Shown here piece by piece: positions 41,501-56,500 of a stretch of DNA of 64,000 bases. A program made the translations under genes and the position numbers. This stretch comes from Rhea pennata (Eukaryota; Chordata; Aves; Rheiformes; Rheidae), in NCBI RefSeq assembly GCF_028389875.1, contig NC_084663.1, positions 14,212,666-14,276,665 of the forward strand, given 5' to 3'. The number at the start of each line of letters is the position of its first letter. Position 1 is the first letter of the stretch. The notes under the pieces are model-generated. The model made no database searches and was not told where the DNA came from. It saw nothing but the letters and a program-made list of their open reading frames with translations.

Positions 41501-44500
41501 GATTTACTCATACCATGCTGTCAAAACTTCCACACTGCCCTCCCCTAAATATTTGCCAATTTTCCTTTCCATAGACGGAGAACAGATATTATTTCAATTG
41601 TTACTAATCCTCATCTATCAAAAGGCATTCCTTTGTCAACAAGCTTCACATTTTGAAATTCTGCCTTTCAAATTAACTGTAATGCAGCTGCTTCTTTTGT
41701 CCAAGATGCTGTGGCAAGCCCTGCTATTCCCTGTCAACTGAATAGAAAGCTGCAGAGGGCCTTGGGTGAGGAGGGATGTCAAGCAGAAAGTCAATGGCTA
41801 AAACTGACTGCAGTTGCCAGAGCAGAAACACTAGAAATATTCACTGAAGTGATTCAATATATTCTTAAACATTCTGTTTTGCTACCTTGTGCACTAATTC
41901 TGCATGCATACACAGCCTTGGTACATTCTGACCCTATCAAAAACTGCAAGAGGTCTCCTGATATGCATACAATGCTCCAAATTTATTTTGCATGTAACAC
42001 AATGAAGGCACCTCTATCCAAATGACAGATGGGACTTAAGCATGTGAAGAGAACTTAATCAAGGTAGGGAGATGTAATAACGCAATAGGCAAGGAGAGAA
42101 GGACAAGAACCACATCAGAACTAGCCTAAGGAGCATATCAGTAAAACAAACATAAATTATAGCCAGCTGGTGATATTGAACCTTTTTCAGGGCATAACAA
42201 AGTGGTAATTTTATTACTATGTGCAGGGGAGAGACAGACCCTTTTCAGTAGGAAAAGCTGCAAAATGAAGACCTCAAGAGGATATTGGTGTTCTTACAAC
42301 AAGGATATTGGTGTTGCTTCAACTCTGCTGAAGTAAATACCATGGAGAGAGCAAGCTACTTAGGCTAAAAGACAATGACAGCACTAAGATGTAAGATCAG
42401 TCTTCAGTAATTTTAAATTAGTTCTAGTCACCAGGGGAGTGAGAAAACTGGGACACTCAATATAATTTCTTTACTATAGAGCCTAGTCCTAGTCTTGAAA
42501 CAGGATTTTGTTGAACCAGGCTCTATACAAATACACAACAAAGAGGTGGCTCATTCTTCCAAATAATTTGAAGTCCAAATTGTAAAAGAAACCAACATAC
42601 TGATTTTTAAGAAAGGGACTGATAAAATTTATGAACAGGGGTTAACAACGCCATTCATGATGATCTGAGCGCTCAACAGGTCATATCATAGTCTAATCAT
42701 ATCTCTCATATCTTTCTAGTCTTATCATAAGAATTTGCAAGAGAACTAACAAACCTTACTGTAACTCTCCAATCTACTTGATCCAAGGGCAAGTATCAAT
42801 TATGTCTCCCAATGCTGTGTACAAACCTATTTCTATGAATAGCTGATGATACTGGAACAGATTATGTGCATACACTAAATGGTTAAAGGAAAATGATTAA
42901 AAAACTTATCATATACAGGCTGTTTTTAGATATATACGTTATTAAGAGAGGTTGTGCAGTACTTGCTTAATTAATCTTTGCTGTCTTAACAGATGAACCA
43001 GATGTACTATTATGTTCTTTGTTCTTCTCTAAAGAGGGGATGAGCCGATTATTTAGCTCCAAACAATAGAAGTTCATGTACCACAGTGAAGATTTTTTTT
43101 AATCTGGTAGGCAATCACTAACAAGCTTCAGCTGCAACTGCTTGATGTAAACACAGCATGAACTTGCTCCTGGAGAATTAAATGACGACATTCCTTCTAT
43201 TAAGTACATGAAACCAATTTCTAAATAAGCATGTAGAAAGAGGGATGGAAAGGACAGAGTTTTGGAGGAGGAAAACTGTTTCGCCTTTCATACAGCATCA
43301 TACTTTGTTCTTTTATAGACTGACACATTTTCATAGATAAGTTAAAATTTGCAAGGGTTCAAATACCATTTACAAATAGTATACTGAGAGAACAGAAGTT
43401 AAAGAAATGTCAGTTAATGCAACAAATTCCCTATGTTATACACCATACAATCTCAGAGGTTTGGGTACACCATACAATCTCAGAGGTTTGGGAACATAAA
43501 GAAATACATAATGTTACATTCATAATTTTTTTTGTGACCATTTCACAGGTTCACAGAGCATACAATACACTTCATTACTACTCTAGCAACCTAGTATAGC
43601 TACCTCAAAATCACATTTTCTTATTAGATTATATTTGAAAAGATCAAATTTATCGTACACCTATTAAAAAAATCACTGTATAGCTAAATGATGGTTTATA
43701 GAAACCAGCAAATTCTTAGAAATATGCTACTAAAATTAAATAGCAAGGTTTGAAATGAGTCAATTTTCATAATTTAATAATTTGTAAATTTGTTCTGTCA
43801 AACTTAACTCTACCTTCCTTGAACTGAATCACCCCTGAAGAAGTTCTCTCTCTCTCTTTCAATACTCTTTCTCTTGTCATAACCAAAATTTCTTCCATAA
43901 AACTCACTTCCAAAAGTTCACAATAATTTGTCCTTTTAAATGTATTAGGTTATTTTGAAGGCATCAATAAAGTGTCAAGGTGGGTACTATTACCAGCAAC
44001 TCTTTGGAGAAATAAGATAAAGTTTTTCAACCTGAAATTACTGAAAAAAAGAATTTAAATAAAATAGATAAAGAGAAATCAAATATTTTTACATTAAGAA
44101 AACAGTCCAAGAAATTGTAAAATCACATTAACAATATACTCAAAAACAATCAAACAAAATGAAATTAGGTCAAACAACAATGTAGCTGAAACAAAAATAT
44201 TTTTTCCTCACTTTTTTTTTTTGTTATCTATTAAAACTATAAGGGATCTAGCATATCAGTCTGCCTCTTCACAATTTTAATTACGAAGTACGAATTAAAC
44301 TAAGAACTAAGAATAGAGTTATTTTTCACAGCCATGCTGAGACTTAAAAATCATAGTCAGCTATTTGGTTAAAAGTAATGCTTGCTCCTTTTCTTTCAGA
44401 TAACAGCAGGCTCTCTCAAGCTGCCACAGTCAGTACTAAAGTGCTAACCTATGTTACCATGCTGTGTGTCACATTAAGCTCCTATTTCAGCTTGTGAATT

Positions 44501-47500
44501 TCTGACAGATTAGTCCAATGAGCAATAACAGAAAACGAGAAGAAGGGGGAAAAAAGTTTCTTCTTATATTGGTGACCTTTCTCTTATCATCTTCCCAAAC
44601 ATACTGAAATCAACAGATTACTGACGAACAGATTGCTACCCCTTTTCAATCAATAGATCGATCAAGCAAAATAAAGCACATCTTACGCATGTACATCTGC
44701 AGAAGAATACACACAATATGGTCACATTCAACAGTACTAATATTAATTTGTAGCTGTATAAATCTACCAACAGCTAAGAAAGCTGCTCTAATTACCTAAA
44801 AGGTCTCTTTAGTACGGTAATCATGAAGTCACTGGATCAAAATGCTACATTACAACCCTGTTTGGCCAGGGACTGCAGGCTGTGTTCCAATTACTAACGA
44901 CTTTTTATGTATATGATATTATTTATATAAGGCTACTGATATACTGTGCTGGCAAGATGCATCTGTGTACCTTCAAATGCACTGAAAGAGGCAGGAAAGT
45001 TTATCTTGATCAGTAATGAAAATCAGATAATCCCAGAATCTGTGGTTTATATCTCATCACTCTGACCACACAGAGGTTATAAAGCAAATGTTTTTTGACT
45101 GACTAGGCAGAAGGGTCCATCATAAAACTAACAGCTTTCATAAAGCCCAAGAAAAAGCTCTTTAGACCTTTTCTATGTAGGGATTTTTCTTTTTTCTGGT
45201 AAGAGTAGATGCTCTTTCTTTCTTGAAATTATAGCAGGTAGGACTACTTGGGGGAAGACAATTCTCATGGCCGGATTGCATTACGCAGTGTATTTTTATT
45301 TATTTTCCGCTGAAACAAGAGAACAGTAAATGCAACCAATCATCTGTAGATCAAGTTAATGGGGCAGAGACAGAGGCTGATGACATAGTCTATTGTAATT
45401 TAAGTCTAGAACTTGAGAAATGATAAAAATAGAGAAATACAGGACAGCATGTTTGTTTATACACCAGAAACAAAATTAAAAAGCTACCTATATGATTAAT
45501 CAACTCCAAAAGCCACTTTAACAATCATCTCACTTCTCAATGTTCACTACTTAATTTTCTATGTTAATTCCACTTTTTAACAACATATAAAATAATTTAT
45601 ATTGCAAATATAGCCACATACTTGTATTTATGTAACTGTTAGAATTACTACCTTATTTTGAGGTACTGCTGTTCAGTACTATCTAAAAAGAAGTAATAAA
45701 GCACTATGAAGCAATCTCCAAATTCAGACACATGATATACTGTAATTATGCCTTGAATCAGCTTGCAATACCATCTTTGAGATTAAAAACCTTTTTGAAA
45801 AAGATACCCAACAACAAAAAAATGAAATGTCACCACATTAACTTATATCACAAAGTTCTGAACGCTAAGCTTAAGTGAGAACAGGAAAGAAAGATTTTCC
45901 GCCATGAAAGAAGTCCCAAACATGTACTTAACTAGATCGTTTATTACAAATTTTCCAATTTAAAATCTTTTAATTTCTTAAAAATCTTATCACTAATTCT
46001 AGCTAGTTGTCAAGAGAAAGGACAAGTACAATGCTTCTGGACTTTCACAGTAAAGAACAGGCAAAAAAAAACAGTTTAGAAGAAGAAAAAGGAGAATCAA
46101 TAACTTCAATTATTCAATATTTTGCTGGTTTTGAGAAAGACTCACAACAAAAGCAATCTATTTATGGACATATGACCATTACAAAAGCATGTCTCATATT
46201 TTTAACACTCTCCAAAACAAAAACAGTTCCCATCTCTCTCTGTTCTGCTCCACAATAAGGCCTCTTTGAGAATATCTTAGCACAACATACATTTTTAAAC
46301 AGACTTTTTTTTCCTCTGGAAACATACATACCTGCTCTAACTTTTTAATAGAAACTTTTCTGTATTAGTGGTAAACACTCTAGTCAAGCCAGAAGTAAAA
46401 TATTCATTAAACAGTCCCCACAACAGCAAGAGAGCTTGCACACACTACACCAATGGCTGATCTAGCGAAAAAATAGTTCTCATTCTGCCAAGACTTGTTG
46501 AGTATAGAATGGAAAATTCAGTATTTTCAAACACTACCATAGTCTGAGCTTACAGAAGCAATCACAGTCTTCTCACTTGAAACGATTTTTACATTGACAT
46601 TACTCCCGTTTATCAGAACTGATGTATCAAGGGGATCTAACATAACGCATTAATAGAGTTAGCATTATAGTTGTGATACTCAATGTCCCAGAAAGCCTAC
46701 GCCATAATAAAAGTAATCTATTTATCAAAGAAGTAGATAACAAAACCAGATTTCTTTCCAACTTTTCAACAACTTCACCATAGTTTAGAGTTACGAAAAA
46801 AGCAAGTTTATATATCAAATGCAAGAATATCAAATTCTCCTCTGTGAAAAGTAAGATATATAGTATTCTTTGAAGATACAAGAGGAAGTAATATTGCAGG
46901 TAAATTGCCACATACAGTTTAAGCTTATATAAATAATATTAGTTATTCCTTCATCCATTCCACGTGACAAGGCAAGAAAGCAAGGAAAAAAGAAAACAAA
47001 CCTGTCACATTTCTATGTACCAGGAAAAGGCTTTTTCTTTCTTTTTGTTTTTGAATGAAATTATATTCCCTCTCTCTCCTTCCAGCTGAGAGGATACTAT
47101 ATGCATCAGTGGTTTTGTGCATTTTTAACAGAGCTATATCATACTGGCAGTTAACATATTACTCAAATGTTATAGCTGTACATTTACTCTAACTTAAGAT
47201 AAAAAGTTGAAGCTCTGTGGAAGGGCGCTGGTTGTTTTGCCATATTAGAAAACTTATTTTTTTTACTCTTACTCTAAATTCTTACACATTGATAACTAAT
47301 CTAATCTTAGAAATTTGTGGTACTCCTACAGAAATTCAGATGCTTTTCTTAGATCTAGTATCAAACAGAACAAAAATGTCAACTAATTGAAATGCAGGTT
47401 ATTATATATATGCTTTGTGTGTCACATTACACCCACAGAAATAGATGGCCTATGTAAAAATCTCATTTTCCAAATGAGCTATAATCAGAAATAAGTTCTA

Positions 47501-50500
47501 AGTATACAATCATCTGAACGTTACTCTCTGAACGCAACCAAATTGGGTAACAGTAAAAGCACACTTGATTCCGGATGTAAATGCTGACCTTTTTTTTTTT
47601 TTTTTTTTAATGATCTAACAGTCTAACTTAATGCATTAAAGTGAAAATGCAAATAGAACTTAATTATTATAAATTATCCAGTAATTTTCAGCTATCAGTA
47701 TAATCCGAGGTAAGTTATCACAGACCTCTGCAAAGGTGTCTTTCCAAACAACCTGGGATGTATTACCACGCAAGACAAAGGCATTAACTCCATTTTAGCT
47801 GATAAAGGTAACACTATAGCTCAAGTGTAACTAGATTCAGGCAACTCTCCTTATGAAAAACATACTTCACAAGAAAGCAGAAGCGCAATAAAAGATCTAA
47901 AAAAACATTATTCATGAGAAATGGTTAGAAGAACTGAATATCAAGAAGCAATCAGAAAAACATGTTGGTAGAGGAAATTCTGTTGGCTAATTTTGTCTTG
48001 TAAATTATAATCTTAGAACAGTAACAAAAATATCTTCCTACTTACTGGATGCAATATTAAATCAACAATCCTTGTCTACTTCAATGTAAAATGAGCTGAT
48101 TTAATTTAAATCACTGCTGATAGCTCTTGCATCCTATTTAAGACAGTTTTATAAAGAGAATAAAATTGCATTTCTCTTTAAATGCAAGAAGTCTAAAATG
48201 AAATTTTACCCTTCTATAAACTGAATGGATTCTCAGAGCCTTTGACATACACACCTGCAGTAGTAATGCATTGTTTCTTTCTATTCCTCCATTCTGTAGT
48301 AATTGCACTTGGACACAATGTAATTTTGCTATTCTGTGCAGTGGGTCCATGTGGATACACAAATTACACTCCCTGTGTTCCCGAAGTCTGCTAAAGTGAG
48401 CTGCTAGGAAGCATTAACTTGGGTACATTGGAAAGGAAACCCCCTGACTTGTTTGCTGTAGAATGTAGACTGCATACCAGAGTTACACCGGTTACATTTT
48501 AGCATGCTTTGAAAGTATATTTTCTTCTTTCTTCCATGTTAAAAATAACGCTTTATCTTTTAAAATGAATTGGCCACATGCTCAAATTAACCATACAAGC
48601 AACAAGAAAAACATAAACAAGTCCTGTGTGAGTTCTGTCCCAGGCAACACACCACGTGGTGGTAGTCTCATTTGCAATCTGTTAAATTATTACAAAAAAG
48701 TGCATCTGAAGAGATATGTTTAAAGATTTTGTCCTCTAAAATGGTTACAGAAGTTAAAAAATGCTTCAACTTCCATTATCTCTTGGTATAAAAAAATCCA
48801 ACCAAACAAAAACAAGCAAATTCAAATTCAGTCACAGGGAGCAGTAATCCACAAGTGTGCTAGAAATAATACCTGATCAATTAAAACTAACAAGAAAATC
48901 AATGAATTTTCTAGAAAAGAAAGAGTACTAAAAACTTCTCAACTGAATATAGACAAAAGTCTATATTCACATATATACTGACCCCCATAGTCTACAAAAG
49001 GAAAAAGAAGTTTGATTTCCTCTCATTTTCCCTCCACAGAGGTGGCAAAATTTTACTTAAAAGTGTAACACAAAACCCAGAAGCCTCAACTTTCAAAGCA
49101 ATTTGCATTTGGAGAAGTGCAGTTTGCATAAGGTTTTCTTTTGGTGCTACTACTCTGTACTAATTAGTAAGGAAAGACAAAATGAATGAGACAAATTCAT
49201 CACTGATGTAAACCAATTCATTCACATGAATTTACAGCAGGAAAAACTTAGTCTTGTATCAACTGCAAAGATCAGACTTCTGAAAGGAATACACTCACTT
49301 TTTATTTGAATAAAATATAAGACCATTTTAAAGACTAATTATCATTAGAAGGCAAACATTAGATCAAGATTCAAGTTTATGTTGAAATTCTGTAAAATGA
49401 AGTATTTTTAATAAATCCTAGCATTAATTGAATATTAACATTTTGCTACTTACTACTGCAAAAATTCTTTCTTCAAAAGCTAATAAGCAGAATTTGTGTG
49501 GATAGAAATTACTCATGTAAATATCAAGAAATTAACAATATGACAGATTTAATAGTTCTTCAATCTTTACTGAGATTGTTAATCAGCTTTGAAGCTGAAG
49601 TGGGCTATTTTCTGGGAGTACATGGGGAGAATGAACACAGTATTTGGCTCGTACAGCTTCTGAGTCTACAAATGAAAGAGTATATAAAATGACTGTTGAA
49701 TCAGTTGAATCAGATTGTTGAATCACAAAATGATTATTGAAGCAGCTGAATCAGTGGAAATCATCAGCTGAACTAGTCAGGAAGTCAAATATTTGATTTA
49801 AAACATTTCAAAGAGAGCACAATATAGTTTCAAGAATAATTTCCACGATGCCCATATAAACAAGAAAATAAAATCTTGTGGTATCTAACAGAAAAATGTA
49901 TAGATATTGTAATACTGCTCCTAAGTATTTACTTAATTTGAAAAAATGAATAACTAATATCACAATCAGTGGAATATAAAATGCGTTGTACTATTCCAGA
50001 AAATTTTTTAAAAATGCAATTAAACAGTAATCCTAGCTTCAACACTATTTCTGAAATCTACTTTAAATTCTATTATTTTTCATGTTATATTACATTAGAC
50101 AGTTCAAGAGTTAAAGTTTAATGCAAAATTATTTTCAGAATTGGAGAAAGAAATCAAAGTAAAAAGTCATCATTTACAATATTTTATTTTGGTATTAACA
50201 GATTTATCTTAATTTCTTTGTGGTAACTTATGTTAGGTTTAATATAGCCTTTTTATTGTATCCTTACAGATTAATCTGGATATATTCAGAAGAAAAAAAA
50301 CCAATCACAGATATTATTTGATAATACTGCCATCTAGTGTACACTCTAAAATAGCAGAAATACTTGAAATTTTCATTCTGCAGTTTAATCTACAAGTGGG
50401 AATTACACACCATGTAATTGTACACAAAACTGTATGACTTCAGTGCTACCTAACCATGCATTGGAATAATTACACTTGTTCTCTCATTTGGATATAAAAG

Positions 50501-53500
50501 TTAGCATGTTAAGTAGGCAGACATATTAATTTTGAAAAAATAGAGTAAAACTATGTTATATCACCATATAATGGTTAAAGCTTTAAATGAATCAAAAAGT
50601 TTTTGAAAATGACTGCAAGTCAAAATCAAGAGAATTTACAGCTAATATCCTATTCATAAATTTTACTATTTAATGCTGCCCACTCTTGACACTATCATTC
50701 ACTTTCACATTACTTGAGTAAACCATTGATCCAAACTTTGGTTTGTGCCTTGAAACTTCCAATAGTTTCAGGCACAGCTCTAAATTTCAGAGTTGCAGAT
50801 TAACAGGCAATCTTCTTGCTTCCTGACTGTACTCTCATCTTACGCCTGAAGAATTGCATTCTTTCAATCTTTGAATTGAAACTGTTACGTTTAAGAATCT
50901 CAGTGAGAGCTGGCTTCAAACACTTAAAAAGAAAGGCTTAACACAAAAAGTATCTATGTGGTGGATTACCAGTAGAACTGGAGCAAATGAAATCAATTTC
51001 AATATTACTTGGATCGAATCTTTCGACATGTCTCACAGGACTGTTTCACAACACTCCTTTCCATTTCTTACCAGATTAAACCTAGCTCTGCTCCTCTGAT
51101 ACAAGTTCTACTCATGGAACAAGTAAATCTCTTTTTGCGTTAGAATTCTCTCTGAGCCTCTGCTTCAACATTTTGCATCTAAGTCAGAAAACCACTGCCT
51201 ACTACAAAGAGCACAAAAACAGCACTCTGTAAGGAAAGGGATGTAACTAGCATCTTGACTGATAGATCTGATTGATAGACTTCACAGCACTATTGTAGCA
51301 ATACGGTGAATTAAAAGATCATATAACATTCATGCAGAAGTAATTAGCTCAGGCTGCCTCTGATGCTAACCAGATTAGTCAATCTTTTAACTAAAGGAGG
51401 TTGAAAGAAAACACTAATTGAAGGTAGGCTATCCAACAGCTGTCTACTGCATCTGTAAAGAAACTGAGTCCCCACCACTATTAACAACAAAGATATTCAT
51501 ATATCACTCATTAAACAGAGAGCCACAATTCTTTAGGTCCTGTATTTTCCAATTATAAGGTGTGTATATCTGTGATGCATTGCTCTGCAAATACAGAAGA
51601 TGAATTCTGCAAACTTAAACGTTTGTGAAGGTTGTGATGAATGATTAAAGCGTTAGCAATACTGTTGAGGGTTGTACGTTGAGGTGTGTCAACCTTCAGC
51701 ATGTTTTTCCAGAACTTTATGTGAACACAGGAAGCAAATCTATTTAAATCTTGGTTGAATTTCAGATCTAACAAGGAGAAGTAGAAAATATTTCCATAAA
51801 CAGAAGTTAAGTGCAACTGGAGAGCAAGATAGAAACAGAGATCCTTAAAAGCAGACATGAAAGATCTAAGAGTAAAGCTGACAATAGGCAAGTACATTTA
51901 CTTATCCAGAATACGTATTTATACTTGAGAAGCCCAGAATTCTAGAAAAAACTTCGGATTTAGTTAATTTAACTCAACACCATAGTTATGCTGCCATCTA
52001 GTGAAATGTGATACTCAAATTCCTCTGCAGTACCCTTAGAGCAGGTGCAAATGAAAAATACTACTCCTAAGATGGGTATATCACAGGAAATACCTTTCAC
52101 CTGTAACAGCTAACTCCTCCCTAGACAAGGCGCCTAGTTTTGTCCACTGGACTATGAATACTTAAACACTTAAATCTGAAATGCAAATACGCTAACAGAC
52201 TTCAGTCAGAAACTAAGAGCTAATCAACATGCATTGCATTCCAGGACCAGGAAAAATATGAGCTATTAGAAAGTTTCGGACCATTACACAGATACAATCC
52301 TGAATTCACAGTTAGTAATACAGAGGAACATTACCCTGAGCCTTAGACTTAAATTCCTGACATGGAATTTATTTTCTCATTACATTTTAATAGAACGATG
52401 ACTTACCAAAATAACGTAATACATTTTCAGGAATTCTGGACAGTAAAAAGGATCACAGAAACTTAAGTACACACTTACCTGGGAAAATATATTTGCAGTT
52501 GGAGCAACTCTGTTGTCCACAATACTATATAGTATTGCTAACAATCTGTCCAGGGGGAATGGCTTTGGCCCAAGGAGATGATTGCTGGTCTGCAACAGAA
52601 ACAGAGATTCAATAGATTTTTCTAGAGTACCACAAGATGCTCTGCTTACAGTGTTTTAGTCTCCAGGGAGGCTTTACAATTCACAATATTCCTTCTTAAC
52701 GCCTATTTACATATCATAGAAAACACTGAATAGATGCTCATTGATCAATATAATGATATAGATATACAGTTTTAACACAGCAAGACTCCAACCTGCACAA
52801 TGCATAATAAATAAGAATATTTTGAGCTATAATAGAGAACCTGGAGCCAAGTTTTCTATTTGCCATAGGATTTACAGATGTGTTTGTTCTATGAATTATC
52901 TTGCCCAGTCTAAGGATTGAAGAGGAAAGACTGTATTTTATGGCATTCTCAAGGTTTCTTTACAGTTTATCAATGGTAAGACAGGTCAGACATCTTAAAA
53001 AGCACTCAGAACTGCTAGTTAGAGAAGATATAAAGGTCTGGATTTATTCTGTCTATAGTCTGTCTATAATCCACAAACACCTACAAAAAGGTACATAGAA
53101 TGGTAGCTTTTACAAATCTGTAAAACCATCAAGTATTTTTGAAGTACTTTCTTGTATGTTTGGCTTACTGAACACAAATGTGTCATTAGCACGTACATTC
53201 TGAAAAGACATATTAAGAGAAGATTCCACTAGAAGACGACTACTAGTAGACTCTTCCTCTCATATACACAATATTAGTTTCTCTATGTTCTTGTTATACA
53301 AAGTTCTTATAAATTCAATTTTAGAAAACAGAGAGCCATACATAAGAAAAAATAAAATGATTTAAGATTAATCTAATATGAGCCAAATCATAACAGCATG
53401 TGCTTGGTGCTTTACTATTCATTTTAACAGTATTTCTCAAAAAGGAATTGAGAAATATTGGTTAAATGACTTGCTAGAAGAAGCATCATATGCAGATTCA

Positions 53501-56500
53501 AAACAAGAGTTCCTGGTCTCAAATACCATACTAATCTACTCCAGTTCACAATCTTACATTATAGAACATGACAAGAATAACTTGGTAGATTGGGTCATTT
53601 TCAGTGCAGCACAGGACACCTAATTTTCCATTGTCAAATCTGTATCTACTTTCCATGGATTTGAATAAATTCAGTATCATATCTTCTACTTTAACACCTT
53701 CAAAAAAAAAAAAAAAAAAAAAAAACTCACAATACAATGCTCACAAGAGAGCACTGTAATTGTTTGCCCTATGCTGCATCTAAAGCCTTCAGGTTCTCCT
53801 GGGGAGCAGGATTAGCTGTGGAGTCAGGAAATACACCAGCTCCTCTGAGTACTATGCTGAAATCATTGGTAAAAGTTGTACTCAAAAACAATTGCCAAAA
53901 GACTACAGTTATTTACATTTTTTTTTAAATTAGGAACCTATCCAAGAATCTGTAATGCTCCCTAGATACCTAAATTAATGGATTAAGAATCAGTGTAAGT
54001 ACAACACTGCTATTGATGGCAAATATGTGCACGGAAATTTGGAAGAAAACCCTCATGCTTGTCAAAACAGAGGTTAAAGCTAACACTGCAGTAACCTGAT
54101 TTACCAAAAACAACACTAAGCAAAAAATTCTCTAATGTCTGTTGAAAATGTAAGGACACAGACACGCCATTCTGCTGCCATAGATTTTAGCATAAATATT
54201 TCCTGATTTTAAAGTTTGCTTTAAAAAGAATCAATGACTGAGTAAATGCGTAAAGAATCAACTACAATTTCTTACAGAAATGTTTTACTAAATTCTGAAT
54301 AGTTAGAATAATTTATTTAAAATTCATAAATTTACACTGAGGAAAAGAAAAGAACATCAAAAAGTCTTAAAAATTACTTTTCTTATTTCCATTTCTATTC
54401 TCCATGGGATACTTCTGTTGTTCTATCCCAAAAGACTAGGCAGCAGTTTATGAAAAAGAGTATAAAAAAAAAAATTCTTCTCCAGTTTCACTCTATTCTT
54501 ATTAGACTACTGAAGATTCATAAAAGTTTACATGAATTGCCTAAGTAAGCCTCCGCTGCTGCTGGGGCCTCAGAGAACAAACAAGCTTTTTGAAAACACA
54601 GGTGCAGACTATCAAAAAAATCTCTCACAAAGAATAATGATAAGCCACATATATAAATACATAAAAAACAAGTTTTCACATACCAGCTTTTGAATAGTTC
54701 CTGCAATAACACACAGAACCGTTCTCAGAAGCTTTATTTTTTTTGCACGGCCAACTGCCACCGGATGTGCATAAACATGAAAGCTCACAGCTACTAAATT
54801 TGTATACCTAAGCATTGTCTAGATAAGCCGCTGTCACACCTATTTCAATTATGCTCAGAAAAATAAGGCCTCACAACAAAATAGAGGACAAAACATTTTT
54901 AAAAAGTTATGTAAACATATACCTTTCCCATCCTTCTTAGATTTCTGGATTTTAGTAAGACAGATTTTTAACATTTCACTGTGACAGCACTCTTTGCAGC
55001 ACCTTCCCAGGGCACCAGTAGCCCTAGCCAGCCCCAGGAGCCCCATGTCCCCAAGCAGAGCACCATGCAAGCCCCACCCCAGGGGCACCTGCTCAGCTCT
55101 GCCCCAGGGCACCATCAGAAGTCCCTTGATGGACCTGCGCCTGGCCTGCTGCCTTGCCTTGCCCAGCCTGCTGCAGCCAGCTTGACAACTTGCTTGGCTG
55201 CACCCCATCGCTGCAGGCTCCTGCCACAGCCACCCTTGGCTCCTGGCTCGCCTTCGCATAGAGAGCTGCCCCGCACTTGCTACACTCTGGTGTGCACTGA
55301 CATTAAACGTTGTATTCATTTGCTGCCAATGTTCAGATTCTTCATCCATTCCTCTTTCCTCGTAAGCTTCTAAACTGACTTTATTTTTTCACTTTGCTAT
55401 ATGGACAGCAAGGGTAGGAGTCACCTTGCTGATTAAGACACCTACATTTGTCTCCTTCTATACTCGATATCCTGTCATTGTAGTCAAAGGAACCCTAGAG
55501 CAGATGGCCAGCATCTACACGTATGTTCAGTAAACCAGCCTCTAGGGCATCCTTGCTACAGCTCCTCCAAGTAGCACGTGAAGCTTCACCATTTCACGTC
55601 CTTGCAGAAACCAACATTTAACTGCCTTATCTGCAAACTGAGAAGGACCACTGAGATAAGGAAAGGAAACAAAGCACCCGTCATATGTGGATAGGCTGAG
55701 AGCTGGGGTTGTTCAGCTTGGAGAAGGCTCAGGATCTTGTCAACATGTATAAACACCTCAAGGGAGGAGTACAGTTGACAGAGCCAAACTCTTCTCAGTG
55801 GTGTCCAGTGACAGGACAAGAGGCAATGAGCACAAGTTGAAATACAAGCAATTACATTTAAACATCACAGCTCTGTAGAAGCTATATTTGTGCTCTATTT
55901 CGTACTGCTGCAATTCTGCCTGCCTTGTCACTACAGACATGATCATGGAGTTTTGTCTGTCCCTAATTGCTGTCTCTGGCCCTGATGCTGCTGCACTGTA
56001 CCCTGGCTCCTCAGTGGCGAGGTTGGTGCTGCTGCCTGCTCACCTTCCTTTGCGCAGTGGCCGGCCCTCGCGGCTCCTGGGCACCGAGCTGAGAGGGATG
56101 ATGCCTCCATCTCTTGGCTGTGCTCCTGTACACAGAGCTATATGCCAGCTTCAGACTAAAACTGCATTATCAGAATACAGCATGTTTACTGAACTTCGTG
56201 TTTACGGAGCTTTCCTGTTGTTTATCCTTCTTCACATCATATACATTTTTCTTCACATCTCAACTGACGCTGATGGATATTGCGGCCTTACAGACTATAT
56301 TATATGTAGTAATATTGAATTTAACAGAAATGTAAGTTCCTGATTTGCGAATGTTAAGTATTTTCTAAGTAATATTTTTTTTAAAAAGGAGAAATATAGT
56401 TCATAGAGTGAACCATAGTTCACCGGTTAATAATAGCCTTTGATCTCTGCAGGCAGCAGGACTGCAGAGAGAAGTTAGGACTACAGAGATTTATTTATGA

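Larger units (their letters stand above)
17720..52478 (-). other. ORC5: ORC5 intron of 34.8 kb
   Basis: This intron lies between donor gtaagt at 52478 and acceptor cttgttcatag at 17720. Apart from the entries listed inside it (two CR1 copies, GC-rich blocks, a hairpin, short duplications, simple repeats, a CTCF-like site) I recognise no gene. Open frames inside are short and without family features. Several runs of T on the plus strand (about 19862-19873, 23764-23776, 33252-33272, 47590-47608) are plain homopolymers. Confidence 0.85.

Noticed and set aside
54855..55349. 164-codon open frame on the minus strand
   Set aside because: It lies over a GC-rich block where stops are rare, an equally long frame exists on the other strand, and no domain or splice context supports coding.
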